A stretch of 64,000 nt of DNA from the NCBI GenBank assembly GCA_900770635.1, contig CAAGLB010000043.1:1-64000 (forward strand). The letters are read 5' to 3'. Under the pieces are notes generated by a model. That model was not told the DNA's origin, made no database searches, and saw nothing but the letters and a program-made list of their open reading frames with translations. A program made the translations under genes and the position numbers. Shown here piece after piece: positions 34,076 to 42,339 of this stretch (position 1 is the first letter of the stretch; each line of letters opens with the position of its first letter). This DNA comes from an uncultured Alistipes sp. Lineage in GTDB: Bacteria > Bacteroidota > Bacteroidia > Bacteroidales > Rikenellaceae.

Positions 34076-35599
34076 CTACTGCTTAGGTATCGACTGCGCC
34101 TTAACCTTAAAGAAATTCATCGACGAGTTGGTATCAAGGATGCGGTAGTCGTAGATGTTACCCCACTTCGCAGGGCGATCCTTAATCTCGCAATCCTCCT
34201 CGGTGTCATTATCAACATAATTGCGTATCATGTCGTGCCAAACATTAATACGGCTGATAGAGGCCTGATAGTGGAATAGGTTGTTGGCAGGATTGCACAA
34301 CTCGTTAAGCGCCTCAACATATATCTTGCGATAGTCGTCATACTTCAATATCTTGCCAATAAGCGGGCTCTTGTTCGTATCGCCCCAGTTGAGTGGGTCG
34401 TGACGGCCTGCATCGCTCTGCACGCCGCAGTTGCTCGATGTGCCGAGGGTGTTGTCGTAGTCGAAAGGAATGAAGAAGAACTTGTAGTCGTCCTTATCTG
34501 ACGAGTTGAAATAGATGTAGAAGTTGTTCTGGTTATTCCAATAGTCGTCCCACATGCCCACAACAACATTTACGGCATAGGTGCGTAGCAACAGACGTAC
34601 GTCGCACACCTTGGCAATCCAGTCGTGAAACTCCTTACCTTGGAGTTGTGTCAGGTTCTTCGTAAACTCTATGAGCTGCTCCTTAGCCGCCGCAAAGTTT
34701 TCGGTGTTGCTCTTTAGCTCGTATGTGTAGTTTGATCCTGAGTCATCATCCCAATGTATACCCGCATTATATATGTCGTTATAGTTGAGGTTAGCACCAT
34801 ATCTACACTTCCATAGGTTGTGCTTATGGTCGCCAAACAGTTCCTTACGCTTCTTGACATATTTGTCATCTATAGCCTCAATCATCTCATACACACCATA
34901 GTATGCCGCCTCCTTGTCGCCCTCGACATGAATCCATAGGCGGCAATATGAGCTATACGCAGCGGTCCAAATACCAAAACGTCGGAACAGGTCGTAGCAG
35001 TAGAGCTCACGACAGTAGGCACGATCGTCCTTATGCCACTTCAAGTGAAGCTTACGCACGTTGTGCAACTCGTGAGCATCGTCCTTCTGATATTTGCGCA
35101 GGTTGAGCATAAAGTGGCAGTGGTGCCAATCAGCGTCGTCACGCTTGTGCATCTCGCCACCATTACCCTCAGGGCGGCGGCGTGAGGTGTTGCCTCGTAG
35201 GCGCAAGCCCGCATCCACAAAGTTGTGCGTTTCGCCCTTCGACTTAAACTCGGCATCGCAATGGACATAGGTCGCAGTGTTGCTATCACGGTCATACTCT
35301 TTGAGCAGGGTATTCCATTGCTCCTCGGTTATTGTGATACGTATCTCGGGCAACACGTTCATATCGAACACCCAGTCCAACTCGCCAGCTGCCCACGCTG
35401 TGTCGGGGTAGTCGTTGTTTAGCGGTGGCTCGGGTTCTGGCTCGGGCTCGGGCTGAGGATTATCCTTATCATCATCGCCATCATCAGGATTTTGCCCAGT
35501 GCCGTAGTCAGGGAGTATAAACTCAGGATCGGGAGAACACGCCGTGATGCTAATAGCAACAACAAGCAAAATTGATAATATGTGTGCTAACCTACTCAT
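34076..35599 (-). CDS. CotH kinase family lipoprotein
   Basis: Start at the ATG at 35599 (MSRLAHILSILLVVAIS) opens a lipoprotein signal with lipobox ITAC near residue 21. An acidic and proline-rich linker (PEPEPEPEPP) leads to a domain with LRLRGNTSRRRP near residue 130 and FIPFDYDNTLGT near residue 385, as in CotH-type atypical kinases. Bacteroidetes members are surface lipoproteins of unclear substrate, and protein phosphorylation is known only for spore coat CotH. Single gene facing the frr unit tail to tail. Confidence 0.85.
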   Translation of the reverse strand: MSRLAHILSILLVVAISITACSPDPEFILPDYGTGQNPDDGDDDKDNPQPEPEPEPEPPLNNDYPDTAWAAGELDWVFDMNVLPEIRITITEEQWNTLLKEYDRDSNTATYVHCDAEFKSKGETHNFVDAGLRLRGNTSRRRPEGNGGEMHKRDDADWHHCHFMLNLRKYQKDDAHELHNVRKLHLKWHKDDRAYCRELYCYDLFRRFGIWTAAYSSYCRLWIHVEGDKEAAYYGVYEMIEAIDDKYVKKRKELFGDHKHNLWKCRYGANLNYNDIYNAGIHWDDDSGSNYTYELKSNTENFAAAKEQLIEFTKNLTQLQGKEFHDWIAKVCDVRLLLRTYAVNVVVGMWDDYWNNQNNFYIYFNSSDKDDYKFFFIPFDYDNTLGTSSNCGVQSDAGRHDPLNWGDTNKSPLIGKILKYDDYRKIYVEALNELCNPANNLFHYQASISRINVWHDMIRNYVDNDTEEDCEIKDRPAKWGNIYDYRILDTNSSMNFFKVKAQSIPKQ

Positions 35600-35644
35600 A
35601 GAATATATTTTATGGCGCAAATATACAAAACTTTTCGTAATTAT

Positions 35645-36871
35645 CTATCGGCGGAGATCCAAGCCCGACGGTGCTTGATATATGCGCAAACCAAATACTG
35701 GCGCAAGAGCCACAATGTATGACACAATCTCGGATTGTAGATGCTCGTATGGTATCCAGTTGACATTTGCCGAGAAACAGTATATCTCGATAGGCAATCC
35801 CCACTCCGAGGGCTGCAACTGGCGCACCATAGATAGCATATCAGAGTTTGTGCGTGGATGATTTGTTATGTATGCGTTCACACTGCGCATGAATAGGTCG
35901 AGATTTGTGAGCATAGCTCCCTCGGGCGAACGTAGCTCGATGCCCTCCAACGCACACTTGGCAAGCTCGCTCTTGCCCATCGACTCAATAAACTCGGGCG
36001 TAGCAAACTGAACACTCGTAAAGTCGATGTTTAGCGATCGTTTTATGCGTCGGCCACCTGTCTCGAACATCGCCTGCCAGTTGTCAAACGGCTCGTTGAT
36101 AAGCAGATATGGAGGTATCGTCTGCAAAGTGTTGTCCCAGCCACGAATCTTCACTGTTGTCAGCGCCACCTCCTCGACGACGCCGTCGACACCATGCTTT
36201 GGCATCGATATCCAGTCGCCCACCTTGAGCATCTTGTTGAGCGACAGCTGAATGCCCGCCACAAAGCCGAGGATGCTATTCTGGAATATCAACATGAGTA
36301 CCGCTGCCGAAGCACCCAAACCTGTGAGCAGCATCACTGGCGACTTGTCGATGACTATGGCAACGATGAGAATTGCTGCAATCATCATCACTATAACCTG
36401 GCCTGTCTGCATAAGGCCTTTTATTGGTCGGCCATGAAGCGCAGGACGTGTGTCGGCAATGGCAAAGGCCATGCGTATTATGGCGTTGAAGAAGCGAACA
36501 AATGCCACAACAATATATATTTCAACACCTCGTGATATTATTGTCGAAAGCAGATTGTGGCTCTCCTCATTGGGCAAGGCCATTGGCAGCAGCGCATAAA
36601 TTATTAGCGGTACTGCGATGCTGCACATGCGCACTAACACCTTGTGGTCTAACAACATATCGTCCCACTTAGCACTTGTCTTATGCACAATCTTACTCAC
36701 TATGCGCAGCACAAGCTGACGCAATACCACGTCGACAGCCAGAGCGAGAAGCACTATGAGCAGCAGCACCACCCACTCGTCCACCATGTCGGCAATGCGT
36801 GTAGCACACCCCCACTTTGTGAGCGTTGTGTTCACCCAATCTATAATATTATTTTCGCCATGCTCAATCAT
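35645..36871 (-). CDS. MscS-type mechanosensitive ion channel
   Basis: 408 residues. Five hydrophobic helices lie in the first 200 residues. The last contains LTGLGASAAVLMLIFQNSILGFVAG, the pore-lining helix of the MscS family, followed by GDWISMPKHGVDGVVEEVALTTVK of the beta domain. The length and C-terminus fit the YbdG/MscM-like branch. It releases solutes on hypo-osmotic shock. No operon partner is visible. Confidence 0.9.
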   Translation of the reverse strand: MIEHGENNIIDWVNTTLTKWGCATRIADMVDEWVVLLLIVLLALAVDVVLRQLVLRIVSKIVHKTSAKWDDMLLDHKVLVRMCSIAVPLIIYALLPMALPNEESHNLLSTIISRGVEIYIVVAFVRFFNAIIRMAFAIADTRPALHGRPIKGLMQTGQVIVMMIAAILIVAIVIDKSPVMLLTGLGASAAVLMLIFQNSILGFVAGIQLSLNKMLKVGDWISMPKHGVDGVVEEVALTTVKIRGWDNTLQTIPPYLLINEPFDNWQAMFETGGRRIKRSLNIDFTSVQFATPEFIESMGKSELAKCALEGIELRSPEGAMLTNLDLFMRSVNAYITNHPRTNSDMLSMVRQLQPSEWGLPIEIYCFSANVNWIPYEHLQSEIVSYIVALAPVFGLRIYQAPSGLDLRR

Positions 36872-36991
36872 AATTTCACATCGTTAAATTTGTTAAACAC
36901 CGATTAAATGCGAAAGTTAGCAAAAATTGTGGAATAAATCGTTATGTGCGCCGCAAAAATATTCATTCACCGATAGGCTTGGCTTCAAAGA

Positions 36992-37032
36992 TTGGGTATG
37001 ATGGGTATGATGGGTATAATGGGTATGATGGG
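36992..37032. repeat. 9-bp tandem repeat, about 4.5 units
   Basis: Units of ATGGGTATG repeat four times with one or two base changes, ending in a partial ATGGG. The number of units could vary by slippage. Confidence 0.8.
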
Positions 37033-37082
37033 CCGAGCAGTTAATTTAGCGATAGAAGGTAGTAGCTGTGGTCTTGACATGA

Positions 37083-37207
37083 AAAAGCTCCAGATGGGCT
37101 GTACTTGGTGACCACCGATAAATTTTGATTAGAGGAGTGCCGAGTGTTACACTCGGCAAAAATGGCGACGATGGGCTGTATTTGGAGTACTGCTCATTTG
37201 GAGCTTT
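37083..37207. repeat. Intergenic repeat copy 2 and internal hairpin
   Basis: AAAGCTCC near the left end and GGAGCTTT at the right end could pair over the whole element. GATGGGCTGTA(C/T)TTGG occurs twice (37093-37108 and 37170-37185). TTTTGATTAGAGG at 37123-37135 and GGGCTGTATTTGGAGTACTG continuing to CTCATT match the reverse complement of 33986-34060. GCCGAGTG and CACTCGGC form a perfect hairpin at 37139-37157. Confidence 0.7.
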
Positions 37208-37288
37208 GATTGAAAGGCCGCAGATGCGCCTTTATAACGAGAAATAAATTTGTTGTCAGAAGGGGTTAGATTTGGCTTATCGCAAAAG

Positions 37289-37337
37289 TGAGCACCCGAG
37301 GATAGTACAAATAGTACAGCCTCGGGTGCTCAGCTTT
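37289..37337 (-). terminator. Terminator of the fabH-fabF-fabG unit
   Basis: GAGCACCCGAGG and CCTCGGGTGCTC form a perfect 12-bp stem around an 18-nt loop containing the tandem ATAGTACAA-ATAGTAC. It lies 38 bp beyond the fabG stop. Confidence 0.75.
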
Positions 37338-37374
37338 TTGGGATAGGTCAAAGATGACCCCTTATCACAACAAA

Positions 37375-38121
37375 TTAGCAGTTCATGGCACCACAACAGT
37401 GAATAACCTGTCCGCTAACGTATGCCGAGAGGTCTGAACCGAGGAACACCGCAACATTGGCAACATCCTCAGGAGTACCGCCACGACGCAAAGGAATCTG
37501 CGCTGCCCACTGATCCTTAACCTCCTGCGATAGCTGATTGGTCATGTCAGTGACGATGAAACCAGGAGCGATGCAGTTAGCACGAATGCCACGAGGACCC
37601 ATCTCCTTAGCAATAGACTTAGCCAAGCCAATCATACCAGCCTTAGATGCCGAGTAGTTGCACTGACCAGCATTGCCCGACACGCCCACTACAGATGACA
37701 TGTTGATGATTGAGCCTGAGCGCTGCTTAGCCATAACAGGTGTTACGGCGTGGATAAAGTTGAATGCCGACTTGAGGTTTACGTTGATTACAGCATCCCA
37801 CTGAGCCTCCGACATACGCATCATAAGGCCATCCTTCGTGATACCAGCGTTGTTCACCAACACGTCGATACGACCGAAGTCCTCGACAACCTGCTTAACA
37901 ACCTCGTGTGTCTCGTCAAAGTTAGCTGCATTTGAGGCATAGGCCTTAGCCTTAACGCCAAGAGCCTCAATCTCCTTAACAGTCTGCTCCACAGCCTCGT
38001 TAATAGCCAAGTCGGTGAATGCCACATGAGCACCCTCCTCGGCATAGCGCAAAGCGATAGCCTTGCCAATACCACGTCCAGCACCTGTTACGAGTGCCAC
38101 CTTTCCTTCAAGAAGTTTCAT
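37375..38121 (-). CDS. fabG: 3-oxoacyl-ACP reductase
   Basis: 248 residues. VTGAGRGIGKAIAL is the NADPH motif, NNAGITKDGLMMRM is strongly FabG-like, and the catalytic triad is in INMSSVVG and YSASKAGMIG. It reduces 3-oxoacyl-ACP in fatty acid elongation. It is the last gene of the minus-strand unit fabH, fabF, fabG, 28 bp after fabF, and is followed by a strong terminator. Confidence 0.95.
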   Translation of the reverse strand: MKLLEGKVALVTGAGRGIGKAIALRYAEEGAHVAFTDLAINEAVEQTVKEIEALGVKAKAYASNAANFDETHEVVKQVVEDFGRIDVLVNNAGITKDGLMMRMSEAQWDAVINVNLKSAFNFIHAVTPVMAKQRSGSIINMSSVVGVSGNAGQCNYSASKAGMIGLAKSIAKEMGPRGIRANCIAPGFIVTDMTNQLSQEVKDQWAAQIPLRRGGTPEDVANVAVFLGSDLSAYVSGQVIHCCGAMNC

Positions 38122-38149
38122 ATTTTTAATAATACTTTTTGCTTATCTA

Positions 38150-39403
38150 CTATTTATCGTTCCACTTGCGGAGTGCTACGCAGGCGTTGTGACCACCGAA
38201 GCCCAACGAGTTAGAGATGGCAACGGTGAGGTCGGCCTTGCGAGCCTTCAAAGGAGTATAGTCGAGGTCGCACTCAGGATCAGGATTTGTAAGACCGATA
38301 GTAGGTGTTACAATACCGTGGTGCAACGACAATGCTGAGGCGATAAGCTCAACAGCACCTGTAGCACCAAGCATGTGACCTGTGATCGACTTTGTAGATG
38401 TTATCATAGCCTTCTTGGCAGCCTCCTCGCCCATAGCAAGCTTGATAGCCTTAGTCTCGGCAGCATCGTTGAGCGGAGTACCTGTGCCATGTGCATTGAT
38501 GTAGAGAAGGTCTTTGTCAGCATCGAACTGAGCCTCGTCCAACGCCTGCTTGATAGCTCGTGACGCTGGAACACCATCAGGACGTGGAGCTGTGAAGTGG
38601 TGAGCATCGCAGCTATTGCCGTAGCCCACAACCTCAGCATAGATCTTAGCACCACGCTTCTGTGCGCTCTCCAACGACTCAAAAATCATCATGCCTGCAC
38701 CCTCGGCGATAACAAAGCCGTGACGGTCAGCAGAGAATGGCAACGACGCCTGAAGTGGATCCTCCGAGCGTGACAACGCCTTACTGTTGGCAAAGCCGCC
38801 GATAGCCAATGGGTGTACCGAAGCCTCAGCACCACCGCAGATGATGGCATCAGCATAGCCATGCTTGATAGCACGGTAAGCCTCACCCGCAGCATGAGTA
38901 CCTGTTGCACATGCTGTGACAACAGGAAGACATACGCCCTGGGCATTGTGCGAGATAGCAACATTTCCCGAAGCGATGTTCGAGATCATCATAGGCACAA
39001 AGAATGGAGAGATGCGGCCTACGCCCTCCTCCAACAACACCTTGGTCTGGTTTACGAATGTTTCCATACCGCCGATACCCGAGCCGATATATACACCAAG
39101 GCGCTCAGGCTCGATATTCTCGCCACTTACCAAGCCGCTATCCTTCATCGCATCAGATGCAGCAGCCATAGCATATACGCAGAACTTATCGCTACGACGA
39201 GCCAAACCAGCATTTAGCTCATACTCCGACTGGTCGAAATTCTTAATCTGGCCAGCAACCTTCACAGGAAGATTAAACTCATCAAAACCCTTGATGAAGT
39301 CGATACCACACTTTCCCTCCACGAGGTTGTTCCATGTGTCCTCGGCATGGTTACCCACAGGGGTAATAGCGCCAATACCTGTGATAACTACTCTCTGTTC
39401 CAT
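38150..39403 (-). CDS. fabF: 3-oxoacyl-ACP synthase II
   Basis: Start set at the ATG at 39403 (MEQRVVITGIGAITPVG), which leaves 28 bp to fabH; the longer frame overlaps fabH. The catalytic Cys lies in VVTACATGTHAAGE near residue 165, with the two His in NAHGTGTPLND and KSITGHMLGA. The length of 417 residues is normal. It condenses malonyl-ACP with acyl-ACP in chain elongation. Confidence 0.96.
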   Translation of the reverse strand: MEQRVVITGIGAITPVGNHAEDTWNNLVEGKCGIDFIKGFDEFNLPVKVAGQIKNFDQSEYELNAGLARRSDKFCVYAMAAASDAMKDSGLVSGENIEPERLGVYIGSGIGGMETFVNQTKVLLEEGVGRISPFFVPMMISNIASGNVAISHNAQGVCLPVVTACATGTHAAGEAYRAIKHGYADAIICGGAEASVHPLAIGGFANSKALSRSEDPLQASLPFSADRHGFVIAEGAGMMIFESLESAQKRGAKIYAEVVGYGNSCDAHHFTAPRPDGVPASRAIKQALDEAQFDADKDLLYINAHGTGTPLNDAAETKAIKLAMGEEAAKKAMITSTKSITGHMLGATGAVELIASALSLHHGIVTPTIGLTNPDPECDLDYTPLKARKADLTVAISNSLGFGGHNACVALRKWNDK

Positions 39404-39431
39404 TATATTTTCTAAGTTTATAATACCTATT

Positions 39432-40385
39432 TTACTTTGCCCACTCGATGACACAAGCTCCTGTTGTGAAGCCCGCACCAAAGGCACTAAATACTAACTT
39501 ATCGCCCTTCTGCAACTTTCCGCCACGATTAAGCTCATCGAGCAACGCTGGAAGTGCTGCCGAAGAGATGTTACCGTAGCGCTCTACGTTGTGTGGCACA
39601 CGCTCCTCGTCGACACCCAAGAAGTTGCGAATCGAGTCGATGATGCGCTTGTTTGCCTGGTGCAACACATAGTACTTAATATCCTCAGGGTTAAGTCCTA
39701 CCTCGTTGAGCACCTTGCGAATATCACGGCACGAGTTGGTCACAGCGTGCTTAAACACCTCACGGCCCTTCATCACCAGCGGCTCGAAGTTCTCCTCCTT
39801 GTCGATATATGGTGTTGGCTCGAGATGTCGCTGATAGTACAACACGTCGGTGAGCGACGATGTTGTTAGACGCATAGCCTTGAGCTCATCGCCCTCGGTA
39901 ACAACAGCTGCACCAGCACCATCACCAAACAACACACATGTGCTTCGGTTTTGCCAGCTAACCATGCGAGAGGGCTCCTCGGCACAAACAATAAGAATAT
40001 TCTTCGCCTTCTTGCACTGCAACTTATCCTCGGCCATATCCATCGCAAAGACGAAGCCTGCACATGCAGCATTAATATCAATAGTAGGACACTTAGCACC
40101 TATCTTGCCCTGTATTATGCAACTTAGGGCTGGCGTCACATACTCGTTAACGACATTCGAACAGATTATAAAGTCGATGTCGGCAGCTGTTAGGTTAGCA
40201 TCTTCGAGAGCCTTGTTTGCTGCAATCACTGCCAAATCCTCAAGCTTCTCCGACGATATTACAAGACGCTCCTTAATACCTGTACGCTCTGTGATCCATT
40301 CATCTGTTGTCTCGAGAAACTGCTCGAGCATTTGGTTAGTCACCGAACACTTGGGATGCGCCGATCCTGTTCCAATAATTTTCAT
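39432..40385 (-). CDS. fabH: 3-oxoacyl-ACP synthase III
   Basis: Start set at the ATG at 40385 (MKIIGTGSAHPKCSVTNQML); the frame further upstream is not FabH-like and crosses the promoter at 40492. The active-site Cys is in DINAACAGFVFAMD near residue 112, with HQANKRIIDSI for the His and GNISSAALPALLDE for the Asn. It starts fatty acid synthesis by joining acyl-CoA and malonyl-ACP. First gene of the fabH-fabF-fabG unit. No acyl carrier protein gene or plsX is next to it. Confidence 0.95.
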   Translation of the reverse strand: MKIIGTGSAHPKCSVTNQMLEQFLETTDEWITERTGIKERLVISSEKLEDLAVIAANKALEDANLTAADIDFIICSNVVNEYVTPALSCIIQGKIGAKCPTIDINAACAGFVFAMDMAEDKLQCKKAKNILIVCAEEPSRMVSWQNRSTCVLFGDGAGAAVVTEGDELKAMRLTTSSLTDVLYYQRHLEPTPYIDKEENFEPLVMKGREVFKHAVTNSCRDIRKVLNEVGLNPEDIKYYVLHQANKRIIDSIRNFLGVDEERVPHNVERYGNISSAALPALLDELNRGGKLQKGDKLVFSAFGAGFTTGACVIEWAK

Positions 40386-40491
40386 TCGACATTGTATTAG
40401 TTCAACAATCCTCAGGCATGAACCAATTAAAAGTACCTGCCTTGCCGCTATTTGCATAAGGAAACGTTGCACCCTCTCGCAAATAACAACG

Positions 40492-40499
40492 CAAAGATA
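40492..40499 (-). promoter_or_regulatory. -7 promoter element of the fabH unit
   Basis: On the minus strand the sequence reads TATCTTTG, matching TAnnTTTG. It lies about 106 nt upstream of the fabH start, so the leader is long. Confidence 0.55.
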
Positions 40500-40603
40500 T
40501 GGTGTGCGATTGTATGCACACGCAATATGTGGCGGAAATACGTATTTTGTGGTAATTTTGCAATATATGTGGTAAAAATTTTGCAAAAAATTTGAAAAAA
40601 CAA

Positions 40604-40611
40604 TACTTTTG
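40604..40611 (+). promoter_or_regulatory. -7 promoter element of the LytTR regulator
   Basis: TACTTTTG fits TAnnTTTG and lies 28 nt before the ATG at 40640. It faces the fabH promoter across about 100 bp. Confidence 0.6.
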
Positions 40612-40639
40612 TGGTCAGAACAAAATAGATTATAGGTCT

Positions 40640-41602
40640 ATGATAAGTCGAGAAATACCCAAATATTTGATATCTCGTCGCTACATATCGGCGATGATAA
40701 TGATTATTGTCGCCTTCTCCGTACTCTTCATGTTCATATACGAGCCCTTCTCATTGGCCGTATGGTTTAGTTCGAAGGACACGCTGCACTTCTCGATAAC
40801 CACACTCTTCTATGTTGCCGCAATCGTGATTCTTATCATCAGCCGCTCGACGATGTATGCGCTGCAAGATCGATTTGTGATCAACGCATCGAGATACCTC
40901 ACGTGGCTAATGTGCGAGAATGTGGCGATATCGCTACTCTACACCATCATAACCATATCGGTGTTTCCGACCGATGGTCTTAACTTCCCCGACGTGGGAC
41001 TTCGAGCACTCTTCTGCGTGACGATGATATTGGCGATTCCCAACGCCATAATAGTATTCTATGCAGCGTATCGAGCTAAGTGTGAGGAGGTTGAAGCATC
41101 GTCATACCAGCTTCAAAAACTTCGTGAGGAGTGTCGCCGCCTCGAGCTTATGACAAAACACGAGAAGGAGCGACGTGAGGATGCCATTACACAAGCTGCT
41201 GCCAACGAGCGCTCGCCACGCATGATAAACCTATACGACAACAACAACACCTTACGCCTGACAATCAGCCTCGACTCGCTATACTATCTCGAGTCGGAGG
41301 ACAACTACATAAAGGTGCACTACAAACACAACGACAAAATAGCAACCTACATGCTACGCTGTCGTACCAAGAGCATTGAGGAGGCGCTCAAAGATACAGT
41401 GATGAAGCGATGCCACCGTTCTTATATTGTGAATATCACCAAGATACGATTCATACACGAGGAACACCGACTACATTTCATAGCCCTCGACGACGACTCT
41501 ATACGTCGTATTCCGCTATCGAAAAGCTATTACGAAACGGTGCTTTCGTCGTTAAACACCATGCAGAATTGGTCGAAAAAGAGCGAGGCGACAACAACAT
41601 AA
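40640..41602 (+). CDS. Membrane-bound LytTR transcription factor
   Basis: Start set at the ATG at 40640 (MISREIPKYLI), just after the promoter. Four hydrophobic helices lie in residues 15-145. A coiled coil of about 40 residues (YQLQKLREECRRLELMTKHE) leads to a C-terminal LytTR DNA-binding domain with LYYLESEDNYIKVHY, a central RCRTKSIEEAL and HRSYIVNITKI. This design, a LytTR domain fixed to a membrane domain without a receiver, suggests direct sensing at the membrane. It is divergent from fabH, so control of lipid synthesis is worth considering. Confidence 0.88.
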   Translation: MISREIPKYLISRRYISAMIMIIVAFSVLFMFIYEPFSLAVWFSSKDTLHFSITTLFYVAAIVILIISRSTMYALQDRFVINASRYLTWLMCENVAISLLYTIITISVFPTDGLNFPDVGLRALFCVTMILAIPNAIIVFYAAYRAKCEEVEASSYQLQKLREECRRLELMTKHEKERREDAITQAAANERSPRMINLYDNNNTLRLTISLDSLYYLESEDNYIKVHYKHNDKIATYMLRCRTKSIEEALKDTVMKRCHRSYIVNITKIRFIHEEHRLHFIALDDDSIRRIPLSKSYYETVLSSLNTMQNWSKKSEATTT

Positions 41603-41613
41603 CGGCCATAGGC

Positions 41614-42339
41614 CTACTCCTTGATTTTTCCAGCCACAGCAATCGTAGCAATAGACACCTTGCACGTAGGCGCTACGCTGTTTATGGCCCTAATACAAGA
41701 GATGATGGTAGCTCCCGTAGTGAGGACATCGTCAACAAGAAGTATGTGCTTGCCATGCAAGCGCTCGGGGTGGCGCACAGCAAACAAATTATCGACATTT
41801 GTCCATCGCTCGGCAACATGCTGACGTGTCTGCGACGGGTTATTACGACTACGATACAGCACACGCCTATCTACCTCAACACCAAGGGTTTTAGATATTC
41901 CCTCAGCTATATATTCCGACTGGTTATACCTGCGTTTAAGGAACTTAAAGGGGTGAAGTGGCACGGGAACAATAAGGTCAACATCGTCATAGAGCTCCGA
42001 TGCCTTCAAATCTGTGCCATACATTTCGCCGAGCGTTAGGCCAATACGCCACTCGCCATTGTATTTAAGTCGGTGTATGGCGTGTCGCCAAGCATCGTTG
42101 CTACGAAAGAAGATATAGGACGACGCCTCGACAACCGACGGCATATAGTAGAAGTGTTCCTTGACAGGATTATCGCTTCGGAAGCAGAAGCGTGTTGTGG
42201 GCATCTCGAAACGGCATTTTAGGCATAGGTGATGGCGCTCATCATCGATGCTCTTGCCGCATATCATGCACCCATCGTCATAAATTAGCGATGACAACGT
42301 GGAGATAATCTCCCTGAATATGTTACCAACAATCGACAT
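41614..42339 (-). CDS. ComF family phosphoribosyltransferase-like protein
   Basis: 241 residues. Four cysteines near the N-terminus (CMICGKS and CLKC) suggest a zinc site. The phosphoribosyltransferase motif ILLVDDVLTTGATI lies near residue 200. LIVPVPLHPFKFLKRRYNQS in the middle is a ComF hallmark. ComF proteins support DNA uptake in competent bacteria, but their role elsewhere is uncertain. Its start overlaps the end of priA by 17 bp, so the two are translationally linked, a pairing that fits DNA metabolism. Confidence 0.9.
   Translation of the reverse strand: MSIVGNIFREIISTLSSLIYDDGCMICGKSIDDERHHLCLKCRFEMPTTRFCFRSDNPVKEHFYYMPSVVEASSYIFFRSNDAWRHAIHRLKYNGEWRIGLTLGEMYGTDLKASELYDDVDLIVPVPLHPFKFLKRRYNQSEYIAEGISKTLGVEVDRRVLYRSRNNPSQTRQHVAERWTNVDNLFAVRHPERLHGKHILLVDDVLTTGATIISCIRAINSVAPTCKVSIATIAVAGKIKE

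Larger units (their letters stand above)
36872..37374. other. Structured intergenic region of 500 bp without a gene
   Basis: No coding frame is convincing. From left to right the region holds four and a half copies of a 9-bp tandem repeat (36992-37032), a second copy of the intergenic repeat family (37083-37207) with a hairpin inside (37139-37157), and the long hairpin terminator of fabG (37289-37337). Confidence 0.6.
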
